Shown in pieces: positions 31,057 through 39,583 of a stretch of DNA of 64,000 bases (the first letter of the stretch is position 1; the number at the start of each line of letters is the position of its first letter). This DNA comes from Clostridiaceae bacterium Marseille-Q3526 (lineage in GTDB: Bacteria > Bacillota > Clostridia > Lachnospirales > Lachnospiraceae), in NCBI GenBank assembly GCA_018223375.1, contig JAGTTS010000002.1, positions 372,001-436,000 of the forward strand, written 5' to 3'. The notes under the pieces were generated by a model. That model saw only the letters and a program-made list of their open reading frames with translations, was not told the DNA's origin and searched no databases. The translations under genes and the position numbers were made by a program.

Positions 31057-32526
31057 TTATTTGCAGAGCTTCTTGAACTCGTCGGCTACGAACTGAACCT
31101 GAGTTCCTACGATAACCTGCACGCTTGTCTTGCCTGGGCGGATAATGCCGGCAATACCTGCGGATTTGATCTTCTTCTCATCTACGAGAGCCTGATCCTT
31201 TACCTCCAGACGGAGACGTGTGATGCAGTTGTCGATGGAAGTTACATTGGATGGGCCGCCAAGTCCCTCAAGGATAATGGAGGCTACCTCTGTATAGTTA
31301 TTGTTGGAGAGGCTTACGGCCTTCTCGCTCTCTGTATCGTCGTCCTCGCGTCCTGGTGTCTTTAAGTCTAACTTAGTGATAAGAACACGGAATACCAGGT
31401 AGAATACAACGAATGCTGCAGCGCCTAACGGGATGATTAACATGGTCTTGGCAGCAGCCGGAAGCTGTGCGGAGAACACAAGGTCTGTCAGTCCGGCAGA
31501 GAATGAGAAGCCTGCACGGAAACCAAGGGCAACTGTAATAGTTGTGAAAATACCGTATAACAGTGAGTATACTAAGTAGAGAACAGGAGCAAGGAACATG
31601 AATGCGAACTCGAACGGCTCTGTAACGCCACAGACAAAAGCAGCCACAGCGGCGGAACCTACGAGACCGATTACAATTTTTCTCTTCTCCTTCTTAGCGC
31701 ACTGAACCATAGCCAGGGCAGCGCCAGGAATACCGAACATCATACATGGGAAGAAGCCTGCCATGTACATACCAAGGCTCCATGTAACATCTGCAGATGT
31801 CTCGCCTGCCCAGAAATGTGTCAGGTCGCCGATACCAATTGTGTCGAACCAGAATACGTTGTTTAACGCATGGTGGAGACCAAACGGAATCAGCAGACGG
31901 TTGAAGAACGCATAGATACCTGCGCCTACTGCATCAAGGCTCATGATACCCTTTCCAAGAGCAACTAATGCGCCGAACACGATTGGCCATACGAAGAACA
32001 GAACAGCTGCCACAACGATGGAAACCAGAGCGGTTACGATGGCAACGCAGCGTTTGCCGGAGAAGAAGGACAGCCAGTCCGGAAGCTTGGCAGTCTTAAA
32101 GCGGTTGTAGCACATAGCGCCGATGATACCTGCCAGGATACCGATAAACTGTGTCTCGATCTTGCTGTAGGATAAGTCTACTGCATCTGCAGCAACGCCT
32201 GTTAAGGTACCTACAACAGCCGGGTTTAACAGCTTTGTCATCATTAACCAGGATACGAGACCTGCAAGGCCTGCCGTACCGTCGTTGTCGTCGGACATTC
32301 CCACTGCAACGCCTACTGCGAACAGCCAGGACATGTTGTCAATCAGAGCGCCGCCGGCCTTCACCAGGAAGAAACCGATGATCTCCTTCAGTCCCTCTAC
32401 AGTACCGCCCTGCATGGTGCTTGGACATAACGCATATCCAATTCCCATCAGGATACCGCAGACAGGGAGACATGCAACCGGGAGCATCAGGGATTTTCCC
32501 AGTTTCTGTAAAAACTTCATTACCAT
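31057..32526 (-). CDS. PTS transporter subunit IICB, glucose/N-acetylglucosamine family
   Basis: Permease and phosphorylation subunit that imports a hexose while phosphorylating it. The IIC part (residues 1-390, about ten spans) starts MVMKFLQKLGKSLMLPVACL and contains the substrate loop FIPF-like NRLLIPFGLHHALNNVFWF. The IIB part has the phosphocysteine motif IDNCITRLRLEVKD (Cys434). No IIA is attached; IIA is the separate gene 32907-33395. The start at 32526 is supported by AGGGG ten bases upstream; the longer open frame overlaps the spacer and is ignored. Glucose versus GlcNAc cannot be decided. Confidence 0.93.
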   Translation of the reverse strand: MVMKFLQKLGKSLMLPVACLPVCGILMGIGYALCPSTMQGGTVEGLKEIIGFFLVKAGGALIDNMSWLFAVGVAVGMSDDNDGTAGLAGLVSWLMMTKLLNPAVVGTLTGVAADAVDLSYSKIETQFIGILAGIIGAMCYNRFKTAKLPDWLSFFSGKRCVAIVTALVSIVVAAVLFFVWPIVFGALVALGKGIMSLDAVGAGIYAFFNRLLIPFGLHHALNNVFWFDTIGIGDLTHFWAGETSADVTWSLGMYMAGFFPCMMFGIPGAALAMVQCAKKEKRKIVIGLVGSAAVAAFVCGVTEPFEFAFMFLAPVLYLVYSLLYGIFTTITVALGFRAGFSFSAGLTDLVFSAQLPAAAKTMLIIPLGAAAFVVFYLVFRVLITKLDLKTPGREDDDTESEKAVSLSNNNYTEVASIILEGLGGPSNVTSIDNCITRLRLEVKDQALVDEKKIKSAGIAGIIRPGKTSVQVIVGTQVQFVADEFKKLCK

Positions 32527-32620
32527 AAATAATGAACCCCTTTCCTTTTTTGCCGGACTACCGGCAGTTTTTTTATCTGAACCTGCCTGAGAAGACAGGT
32601 GCAAATCGTATTTTGCTGTG

Positions 32621-32893
32621 CTAGATGTATGAGAATTCCTCAGACTTTTCCGTCAGGCGGCGGAAGGCGCGTTCTGCTGCCTCCTCATCCGGCCCGTCAA
32701 AGCTTAGAACAAGCCGTTCTCCTCCCGCAGCCCCCAGGCCTAACAGCTCCAGGATACTTTTACAGTCCGCCTGCGCTTCCCGGCAGGAAGCGGTAATCCG
32801 GCAGCTGAAATCTCTCGCGGCCATAAACAGCTGGGACGCAGGCTTTACATGAAGCCCCTCTGCCGTTTGAACGGCAATCGTCAGAATTTTCAT
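32621..32893 (-). CDS. HPr family phosphocarrier
   Basis: Phosphocarrier between enzyme I and the PTS IIA. The 90-residue protein has His15 in AEGLHVKPAS and Ser46 in CKSILELLGLG, both at standard positions. The residue two after His15, normally Arg17, is Lys. Arg17 is important in phosphate transfer, so this copy may be specialised for this PTS or only partly active. It lies between IIA and IICB, unlike the general ptsHI arrangement; no enzyme I gene is in the window. Confidence 0.9.
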   Translation of the reverse strand: MKILTIAVQTAEGLHVKPASQLFMAARDFSCRITASCREAQADCKSILELLGLGAAGGERLVLSFDGPDEEAAERAFRRLTEKSEEFSYI

Positions 32894-32906
32894 ATTTTCT
32901 GCCTTT

Positions 32907-33395
32907 CTACAGCTCGATGATAGTATCTAATTCCTTAACATCCTGGCCTGTATGGCAGACCATATCCGGAAAATCTGGAGTATTGCAGATGATGACCGGT
33001 GTGATAACATCGTATCCGGCTGCTTTAATCGCTTCCATATCGAATTCTAACAGAAGCTCGCCTGCCTTTACCTTGTCGCCCTGCTGTTTGTGGGCTGTAA
33101 AGTGCTCGCCCTTTAAATTAACGGTGTCAAGGCCTACATGGACGATGATCTCAGCGCCGTTCTCAGCGGAAATGCTGACTGCGTGCTTTGTCTCAAAGAA
33201 CACGCTGATGGTTCCGTCTGCCGGAGCCACGATTTTTCCCTCAGACGGGATAATGGCAACGCCCTTTCCAAGAATTTCCTGGCTGAAGGTCGGATCATTT
33301 ACCTCTTTTAAAGAAACGGCCTTTCCTGCTGCTGGAGCTAAAACAGTCTTTTTCTCCTCTTTTCCTCCAAACATCTTTTTCAGTGATGAAAACAT
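32907..33395 (-). CDS. PTS IIA component, glucose family
   Basis: The 162-residue protein has the Crr-type fold: GKIVAPADGTISVFFETKHAVSI followed by IIVHVGLDTVNLKGEHF, with the two active-site histidines at residues 71 and 86. It accepts phosphate from HPr and passes it to the IIB cysteine of the IICB gene. The N-terminal 20 residues are lysine-rich (MFSSLKKMFGGKEEKK). It lies between the antiterminator and HPr genes. Confidence 0.94.
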   Translation of the reverse strand: MFSSLKKMFGGKEEKKTVLAPAAGKAVSLKEVNDPTFSQEILGKGVAIIPSEGKIVAPADGTISVFFETKHAVSISAENGAEIIVHVGLDTVNLKGEHFTAHKQQGDKVKAGELLLEFDMEAIKAAGYDVITPVIICNTPDFPDMVCHTGQDVKELDTIIEL

Positions 33396-33413
33396 GCGAT
33401 TTTCCTCTCTTTC

Positions 33414-34241
33414 TTAATCTCTGATACGTTTTATATGAACTGCCAGATATACGGTTTCCTCATCCGTCACATCATGGCTGTATACCGATTTTATGTGTTC
33501 CCTGATTTTCAGGCTGCAGGCGTATTCCTCCGGATACATCTGGGAAATCAGGCGGTTAAACTCGGGATTTCCTCCGTCTAAAAGCTCCCCCGCCACAATC
33601 CGCTGGGCCAGGAAACGCAGGTGGGTGACAAACCGCTGATAATTGAGAGAAGTTTCGTCTAAGCCCACATGAAAATAATCCCGGACCATTCCCACCACGT
33701 TTTGAATCAGGTTTGTAATGTCGATGGTTTCCCTCATGGCTGTATTGTATTCAGCTGTCACCACATGGAGGGCAATGAAGCCGGCCTCGTCTATCGGAAG
33801 CCGGATGCCGATTTCCTTTTCAATCAACGCAACGGCATATTCTCCTATCAGATATTCTTCCTTGTAGAAAGCCTTAATCTCACTGAGCAGCGGATTGGAA
33901 AAACGCATCTGCTTCCGAAACCGCTCAATGGCAAAATTAATATGGTCCGTCAAAGTCACATAGATGTTCTGATTCAGGCTTCTGTTTAACACGCTCTTGG
34001 CATAGTTGATAATTTCAGCGGAGACCTGAATGTGCTCCAGAGGAAGATTGGAAAGCAGCTCTTTAAAACGGTCCATGGTGTTCTGGCTGTCCAGACGGAA
34101 TATTTTTTCAATCTTCGCTTCAGGAATTTCCTTTCCAGGCTTTGCTCCGAAGCCAAGTCCTCTTCCCATGACAACAATCTCTTTTCCCTCCGAATCCAGA
34201 GCGCTTACGATATTATTGTTGATCACCTTGTTTACTCTCAT
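33414..34241 (-). CDS. BglG/LicT-family transcription antiterminator
   Basis: RNA-binding antiterminator controlling this PTS operon. Residues 1-60 are the CAT RNA-binding domain (MRVNKVINNNIVSALDSEGK followed by EIVVMGRGLGFG). Two PRD domains follow: residues 65-170 and 175-275, with His in the PRD positions (TDHINFAIER; IALHVVTAEYN; VGLDETSLNYQRFVTHLRFLA). It is first in the operon, so it should control its own synthesis. Its RNA target is visible directly upstream. GlcT-like or LicT-like; sugar unknown. Confidence 0.94.
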   Translation of the reverse strand: MRVNKVINNNIVSALDSEGKEIVVMGRGLGFGAKPGKEIPEAKIEKIFRLDSQNTMDRFKELLSNLPLEHIQVSAEIINYAKSVLNRSLNQNIYVTLTDHINFAIERFRKQMRFSNPLLSEIKAFYKEEYLIGEYAVALIEKEIGIRLPIDEAGFIALHVVTAEYNTAMRETIDITNLIQNVVGMVRDYFHVGLDETSLNYQRFVTHLRFLAQRIVAGELLDGGNPEFNRLISQMYPEEYACSLKIREHIKSVYSHDVTDEETVYLAVHIKRIRD

Positions 34242-34280
34242 AAGTCATGTTCTCCCTCTGGCAAACGATACTGCGGCAAT

Positions 34281-34355
34281 AAAAAAACCAACTTTGAAGA
34301 TAAGGATCCTGTCCTGAACGAACACTTATACCCTTCTCCCTCAAAATTGGTTTTG
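34281..34355 (-). terminator. Regulated terminator in the PTS leader
   Basis: On the minus strand AAACCAATTTTGAGG pairs with CTTCAAAGTTGGTTT (one G-U) around a loop of about 35 bases, followed by seven Ts (34281-34287). Its 5' arm overlaps the last bases of the RAT site, so antiterminator and terminator structures cannot form together. Confidence 0.88.
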
Positions 34356-34376
34356 CCTGCTTACCAGTAACAATCC
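34349..34376 (-). promoter_or_regulatory. RAT antiterminator RNA site
   Basis: GGATTGTTACTGGTAAGCAG followed by GCAAAACC on the minus strand is a textbook ribonucleic antiterminator site (consensus GGATTGTTACT then GCAGGCAAAACC). Binding of the PTS-controlled CAT domain of the 33414-34241 gene product would block the terminator overlapping its 3' end. Confidence 0.93.
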
Positions 34377-34401
34377 ATAGCTTATTTATTTCTTGCTTTT
34401 G

Positions 34402-34430
34402 ATCTTACCAAATCATTACCTATAAGTCAA
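34402..34430 (-). promoter_or_regulatory. Promoter of the PTS operon
   Basis: TTGACT (34425-34430) and TAAGAT (34402-34407) on the minus strand with a 17-base spacer. It starts transcription about 20 bases before the RAT site. Confidence 0.85.
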
Positions 34431-34471
34431 TAGAAACTTTATTCTTTTTTTATATATTTTTAACAAAGTCT

Positions 34472-35077
34472 TTATTCCGAATATTCCCGCACTCTCAGAG
34501 GAATTCCCAAACGCTGTGCCAGGCGCCGGCTTTCCTCTACCTTTTCTCTGCCGATTATGTCCACTACGGTAAAGCGGACGTCACCCAAAATCGCTTTACA
34601 GTCCTGGGCAAACTGCAGCATGGAGGCAAACGCTTTTTTTCCATAAACAGGATGGACCACAGCCTCATAGCTGTCGGCGTCAGGCATATTCAGGCTGATG
34701 GAAATGCTGTCTGCCAGACGGCAGACCTCTCCGGCTGTAGACCGTCCATAAATCAAATCGCCCAATCCGTTTGTGTTCAGGCGGATGCGGCAGTCAGGAA
34801 ACCGTTCCCGCAGGAAGGGGCTGATTTGCTTCATCTTGTCGAGAGCCATCACCGGCTCTCCATAGCCGCAGTAAATAATCTCCCGGCAGCCGGAAAAATC
34901 GAAGCTGTCGACTGCGTCAAAAATTTCTTCCAGTTCAGGCTCTCTCTCAAACCAGAGGTTTTCTGCATCTCCTACGGAATCGCCGTGGCTTCTGATACAG
35001 AATTCACATCTGCAGGGACAGCGGTTCGTAATGTTTAAATAGACCTGGTTTTTGTATTGGTACACAATATCTGCCAT
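34472..35077 (-). CDS. TatD-associated-type radical SAM protein
   Basis: A 201-residue radical SAM enzyme. The [4Fe-4S] motif is NRCPCRCEFCIR (CxxxCxxC), and YCGYGEPVM matches the SAM-binding GGE-like region. Length and patterns fit the small radical SAM proteins encoded beside TatD nucleases, though tatD is not next to it here. Reaction unknown. It follows the ECF S-component gene by 31 bp; cotranscription is possible. Confidence 0.85.
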   Translation of the reverse strand: MADIVYQYKNQVYLNITNRCPCRCEFCIRSHGDSVGDAENLWFEREPELEEIFDAVDSFDFSGCREIIYCGYGEPVMALDKMKQISPFLRERFPDCRIRLNTNGLGDLIYGRSTAGEVCRLADSISISLNMPDADSYEAVVHPVYGKKAFASMLQFAQDCKAILGDVRFTVVDIIGREKVEESRRLAQRLGIPLRVREYSE

Positions 35078-35108
35078 AACCGTTTCCTCCTTAACCTTTG
35101 CCGCGTTC

Positions 35109-35645
35109 TCACCCTCGCGAACCGGCTCTCCATCTCCTCTTTACCTGAAGACGATCCAGTGCGCCTCCTGCTGCCAGAAATGCCAGCGCACTTCCGCCGG
35201 ACTGTACTGCGCTGCCCGAGACAGAGACAAGAAACGCCGTGTGAAAACCAAACATCAGTCCTTCTGCCAGAAAATACCCGGATGCCGACAGAAAAAACGC
35301 CAGCACAAGAGCCGCCGTATTTCTTCTGGTCACGATCCGCTCTCCTCCGTTTGAAAAGGGAAGGACGAGAAGCGGCTTGATCAGCAGGGTGGCCGGTGCC
35401 CACAGAGGCGCTGTCAAAAGATCGGCAATTACGCCGCCCGCCGCTCCCGCCGCCATGGCATAAGGCTTTGGCAGCAGCGCGGCCGCCAGATAAATCACCG
35501 CGTCGCCAAAGTGAATATAGCCTCCGTTTAATCCTGCCGGAATATGCAGCCAGAGAGTCAGGGCTGCGGTCAGGGCCGCCATCACAGCGGCCTGAGACAT
35601 AAGCTCCAGCTTTTTATCGGAAGCTCTGTCACAGACTTTTTTCAC
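35109..35645 (-). CDS. ECF transporter S component, probably vitamin B6-type
   Basis: Substrate-binding membrane subunit of an energy-coupling factor importer. The 178-residue protein has about six spans, with the HFGDAVIYLAAALLPKPYAM and AGAAGGVIADL pattern of the ThiW/HmpT/PdxU-like S proteins. The start is GTG at 35645 (VKKVCDRASD), with GGGAGG nine bases upstream, overlapping the kinase stop by 17 bases; the track-length frame extending further lacks a site. Overlap with a pyridoxine kinase suggests uptake of pyridoxal/pyridoxine or hydroxymethylpyrimidine. The EcfAAT module is not in the window. Confidence 0.82.
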   Translation of the reverse strand: MKKVCDRASDKKLELMSQAAVMAALTAALTLWLHIPAGLNGGYIHFGDAVIYLAAALLPKPYAMAAGAAGGVIADLLTAPLWAPATLLIKPLLVLPFSNGGERIVTRRNTAALVLAFFLSASGYFLAEGLMFGFHTAFLVSVSGSAVQSGGSALAFLAAGGALDRLQVKRRWRAGSRG

Positions 35646-36522
35646 TGCCCAGCGCCTCCCTTCCAAGCTCCCAGAGACAGGACTCAAAACAGATTCCGTC
35701 GTTTCGATCGGTTTGTTCCCTCGCAGCCTCCCGAATGCCTTTTTCAATAAAATCTGCCGCCCTGCAGACGCTGTCAAAGAGGGATCCGCCGTTTACCAGG
35801 GAGGCCGTGACAATCGAAGCCAGGATATCTCCTGTTCCAGAATAGCTTCCTCCTGTTTTGGGAGAAACTGTCCACTGCGGCGTTCCCTTTTCTGCCAGAA
35901 CCAGATTTCCAATCTGTGGGAACCCGTTCTGTGACAGTTCGATTCCCGTGATAACCGCGCCCCTCAGCCGGTAGGATTCTGTCAGAACCTCCGCCAGGTC
36001 TTCGGCCAGCGCAAGCCTTTCCTGCCGTCCCATAAGACGGACCGCCTTCCAGTCTGGTATCGATTCTCTGGCCTGCCGTCCTAACAGAAGGGCTTCCGTC
36101 AGATTCGGCGTGATTACGTGAGCCTGTTCTGCCAGGCGTCCGGCCGCCAGTTCCATCTGACTGTCAAAAATGTCGTATCGTTTTCCGTTGTCCCCCAAAA
36201 CGGGATCTACCACAACAAGAGTCTCCCTCCCCGAAAAATCCCGGATAAACTCCAAAATCTGGTCTGCCTGCCTTTCATTCAGGAGAAAACCGGAATAGAT
36301 GCCGTCAAACTCTACTGCCTGTCTTTTCCAAAGCTTTGAGATGGAGGACATAGGCGCTGTGAAATCTTCACAGACATAGTCTCCATATCCAGTCTGGCCG
36401 CTTAATACAGCTGTGGGCAGGGGAACGGCCTGGACTCCCATCACTGAGAGGATCGGGATTGCCGCGGTGAGAGAACATTTTCCAAATCCAGATAAATCAT
36501 GAATCACTGCTGTTTTTTTCAC
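35629..36522 (-). CDS. Pyridoxine/pyridoxamine/pyridoxal kinase family protein
   Basis: Ribokinase-fold kinase of 297 residues, salvaging vitamin B6. Start VKKTAVIHDLSGFGKCSLTA (GTG at 36522, GGAG ten bases upstream); VVDPVLGDNGKRYD, VITPNLTEALLLGR and the nucleotide/catalytic loop GGSYSGTGDILASIV in which Asp of GTGD is the base. The pattern matches PdxK/PdxY rather than ThiD. It overlaps the ECF S gene, indicating uptake coupled to phosphorylation. Confidence 0.87.
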   Translation of the reverse strand: MKKTAVIHDLSGFGKCSLTAAIPILSVMGVQAVPLPTAVLSGQTGYGDYVCEDFTAPMSSISKLWKRQAVEFDGIYSGFLLNERQADQILEFIRDFSGRETLVVVDPVLGDNGKRYDIFDSQMELAAGRLAEQAHVITPNLTEALLLGRQARESIPDWKAVRLMGRQERLALAEDLAEVLTESYRLRGAVITGIELSQNGFPQIGNLVLAEKGTPQWTVSPKTGGSYSGTGDILASIVTASLVNGGSLFDSVCRAADFIEKGIREAAREQTDRNDGICFESCLWELGREALGSEKSL

Positions 36523-36612
36523 TGGATTCACGCTCCTTTCTGCGTTTTGACCAGTATACAGCAAAAGTGTACCTGTTTAAATGGACAAAAATACATTTTT
36601 TAAAGAGTACAG

Positions 36613-39204
36613 TTATACCCTGTTTCCAGTCAGCCGTTCCAGAGTTCTGCACAGCACAGGAAAATCAATAGGCTTGGAGATATGGGCGTTCATTCCCGCC
36701 GCTTCCGTGGCCGCGATATCCTCGCTGAAGGCGTTGGCCGTGATGGCAATGATAGGAATCGTCTCTGCGTCTTCCCGCTCATTTTTAAGGTTTCGGATTG
36801 CCATAGCTGCCGCACATCCGTCCATTTCCGGCATCTGCATATCCATCAAAACGGCGTCAAAGTGCGAGACTGAAGAGGCACGGAAGGCTTCCAGGGCTTC
36901 TCTTCCATTCCACGCCTCCGTCACCTGGATTCCTGCCATGCCAAGCATCTCCCGGCAGATTTCCATGTTGATTTCATTGTCCTCCGCCAGCAGGATTTTC
37001 AGTCCCGACAGATTCGTATATTCCCGTTCAGAACCTTCCTTTGCTTCAGAGCCTTCCAAAGCTGTCTCCGTATGTTCCTTTTCCTTTGCATCAGGTAGAA
37101 CTTCAAATGGAAGCAGAAGGGTAAACATGCTGCCCTCTCCCAGACGGCTGTCTACTTTAATTTGTCCGTCCATCTGGCTGACAATACTTTTTACAATCGC
37201 CATTCCCAGGCCTGTTCCGGCAATGTATTTTGCCCCAAACCTGGTTTCCCTCTCATAGGGAAGGAACAGGCGTGTCAGAAATTCCTCCGACATGCCGGCG
37301 CCAGTGTCGGAGACAACGATGCAGAATCTGTCTTCAGACAGCTCCTCCTGCCTGATGCAGACGGAAATCGAGTCGCCTGGCTTTGTAAATTTAAAAGCGT
37401 TTGACAAAAGATTGTTCATGACCTGTCCCAGGCGGAACGCGTCTCCCCGCACTCTATGATTTCTGGCCTGGAAGGAAACGCTGAATTTCTTGTTTTCCCT
37501 CTCCGCCTGAATGGCAAAGGGGGCCGTGTAGTCGCCAATCGCGGCCTTTAAATCAAAATCGCTGTTTTCGATGGTGATTTTTCCCTTCTGCACCCGGGAC
37601 ATTTCCAGAATATCGTTGATTAATCCCAGAAGCTGGCGGCTGGAAACGCCAATCCTCCTCAGATAGCTTTTTACCTGTGCCGTGTCCTCAGGGTGCTTTT
37701 CAGCCAGCTCGGTCATTCCGATAATCGCACTGAGAGGCGTCCTCATGTCGTGGGACATAGCTGAGAAGAACCGGTTCTGAGCGTCCTCGTTCTTTTTGGC
37801 CCTGTCGAGAGCTGTCTCCAGAATATGCTGGTGCTTCAGCTGGCTTTTTTTCTCCTCATCCACTTCACGGAAACAGAGCACAGCTTCGTCTTTATTGAGA
37901 GATTCATCGTACAGGAAGCGAACGCTTACCCACCGGTAGTCGTCCTGAAAGCGTCTTCGGAAGTCGCCGCCGTAATCCTGAACCTTCTGGGAAACGAGAT
38001 GGTTGATATTGGAGAGAGAAAAGCTTTCAATAAATTCCTGATAGGCGTGTTCCTCGATCACTCCGCCCACGATCTTCAAAAAGTCGCTGTAGCGTCCCTT
38101 TTCAGGAACCTGGGAACGGACATATTCCGAACCCTTGATCATATCATAAACGTCATTTTTAAAGTTCACACGGTAGATTGCGTAGAAGGAATTTCCAAGA
38201 ACCTGAACCGTCTCGTTGATCCGTTTCATTTTGCGGCTGAGCAGACAGCTGTTCACCCCCATGAAGAGCACCAGGGCAAAGCAGAAATTGAATAATCCCA
38301 TATACCAGAGCGTTACATTCCAAAAGTTTCCTAACAGTTCCTTATATGGAATCGTCACAATGCAGGTCCATCCGTTGTCCATTTTTTCATAGTAGACGCC
38401 TCTTTTTTCACCGTTGGGATTAATCACATAGGGATGATCTTCCTCCAGCGTTCCCTCGTGAATCCCATTCAGAATCCGTTTGAGGTACGGATCCATACGC
38501 TCTTCCTCTAGGCTGGTCTCGCTGTACAGCACGTTTCCCGCTTTGTCGCAGAGGTAATAGGAGCTTGCGTTTGGAAGTTCCTGACTGTTTGTACTGATTC
38601 TGAATTTTTCTGGAAAAATGTCGAATGCAAGAAAGGTTTCAGGGGTTTTACATTTTTTTGCGATCGTAATAACCGGCATTTTTTGACAGGAATCCTGATA
38701 CATATCGCTGAAAATAACAGCTCCGTCTGCCGCGTCGGCTTGGCGGTACCACTCATAGGAAGTCGGATCATAACTTTTATTTTTGGGAACCTCGATGGCT
38801 GGAATAATGGCCCCATTGATTACCGCGTAGGGAAGAATCGAATTTTTACCGAGGGCCTCTCCGGTATTTTTGTAAAAGATGGACAGCCAGGCCTTTAACT
38901 CCTCCTCGCTTGGCTTTGATTCTAAAAACTGATCCAGGTAATTGGTCTCCATATTCATCAGCACCTGATATGCTGTAATATTCTTTTCTTCCTCCACTGA
39001 GTAAGAAAGGGCAAGACCGTCTCCCATCACTCTGGCATGATCTAACAGGTTATTCTGTATCACATGAAAGCTTACGGTAGAAATTGCCGCGAACAGAACC
39101 AGCAGAACCAGGCTCTTCCTTATCCGCAGCAGAGTTTCTCTGATCCTTCTCTGCTTTTTTCCATGGCGTATTCCTTTTCTGTCTGCACTGTTCTGTCTAA
39201 CCAT
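36613..39204 (-). CDS. Hybrid sensor histidine kinase with receiver domain
   Basis: Membrane sensor of 863 residues. Two spans (about 30-50 and 295-315) bracket an extracellular Cache-like domain. Then HisKA with SHDMRTPLSAIIGMTELAE (His near residue 485), HATPase_c with VVSDTGAGMSEEF and GTGLGMAIVKSIV, and a C-terminal receiver LKILLAEDNEINMEICREML with phosphoacceptor Asp in LMDMQMPEMDG (near 785). AAGGAG precedes the start. The HPt and receiver-HD-GYP genes directly upstream complete a phosphorelay. Ligand unknown. Confidence 0.93.
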   Translation of the reverse strand: MVRQNSADRKGIRHGKKQRRIRETLLRIRKSLVLLVLFAAISTVSFHVIQNNLLDHARVMGDGLALSYSVEEEKNITAYQVLMNMETNYLDQFLESKPSEEELKAWLSIFYKNTGEALGKNSILPYAVINGAIIPAIEVPKNKSYDPTSYEWYRQADAADGAVIFSDMYQDSCQKMPVITIAKKCKTPETFLAFDIFPEKFRISTNSQELPNASSYYLCDKAGNVLYSETSLEEERMDPYLKRILNGIHEGTLEEDHPYVINPNGEKRGVYYEKMDNGWTCIVTIPYKELLGNFWNVTLWYMGLFNFCFALVLFMGVNSCLLSRKMKRINETVQVLGNSFYAIYRVNFKNDVYDMIKGSEYVRSQVPEKGRYSDFLKIVGGVIEEHAYQEFIESFSLSNINHLVSQKVQDYGGDFRRRFQDDYRWVSVRFLYDESLNKDEAVLCFREVDEEKKSQLKHQHILETALDRAKKNEDAQNRFFSAMSHDMRTPLSAIIGMTELAEKHPEDTAQVKSYLRRIGVSSRQLLGLINDILEMSRVQKGKITIENSDFDLKAAIGDYTAPFAIQAERENKKFSVSFQARNHRVRGDAFRLGQVMNNLLSNAFKFTKPGDSISVCIRQEELSEDRFCIVVSDTGAGMSEEFLTRLFLPYERETRFGAKYIAGTGLGMAIVKSIVSQMDGQIKVDSRLGEGSMFTLLLPFEVLPDAKEKEHTETALEGSEAKEGSEREYTNLSGLKILLAEDNEINMEICREMLGMAGIQVTEAWNGREALEAFRASSVSHFDAVLMDMQMPEMDGCAAAMAIRNLKNEREDAETIPIIAITANAFSEDIAATEAAGMNAHISKPIDFPVLCRTLERLTGNRV

Positions 39205-39208
39205 GTAT

Positions 39209-39559
39209 TTACTCCTTTAGGGCCCCGGCTGTCTCTTCATAAGCTCTGTCAATGTCTGCCATCAGCTCTCTGGCTTCCTCAAGCTGTCCGGCTCTTAAAA
39301 GCTCTACCTGCCTGCTTGTAAGCTGATAAAGAGGTTTCATTGAAAGGTTTCCTGTTACGCCCTTTAAGGTGTGGGATTTCATGATTGATGTCTCAATATC
39401 TCCCTTTTCAAGAGCCTCTTTCAGCTGACGGTAGGTTTCGTCTTCCAGAAATTTTCCCAGAAACCGCTCGAACATGGCTTCGCTGTCCATAAAGCGCTCC
39501 AGGGCTTCCTCAATCTGGATGCCGGCTGCCGTCAGCCTGTCATATCGTTCTTTGTTCAT
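39209..39559 (-). CDS. HPt phosphotransfer protein
   Basis: A 116-residue four-helix protein with SHTLKGVTGNLSM, phosphoacceptor His63 in the HxxKG motif. It lies four bases from the hybrid kinase gene and 24 bases from the receiver-HD-GYP gene. It should move phosphate from the kinase receiver to the response regulator. Confidence 0.9.
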   Translation of the reverse strand: MNKERYDRLTAAGIQIEEALERFMDSEAMFERFLGKFLEDETYRQLKEALEKGDIETSIMKSHTLKGVTGNLSMKPLYQLTSRQVELLRAGQLEEARELMADIDRAYEETAGALKE

Positions 39560-39583
39560 TTTTCATACTCCTCTTTCTATATA

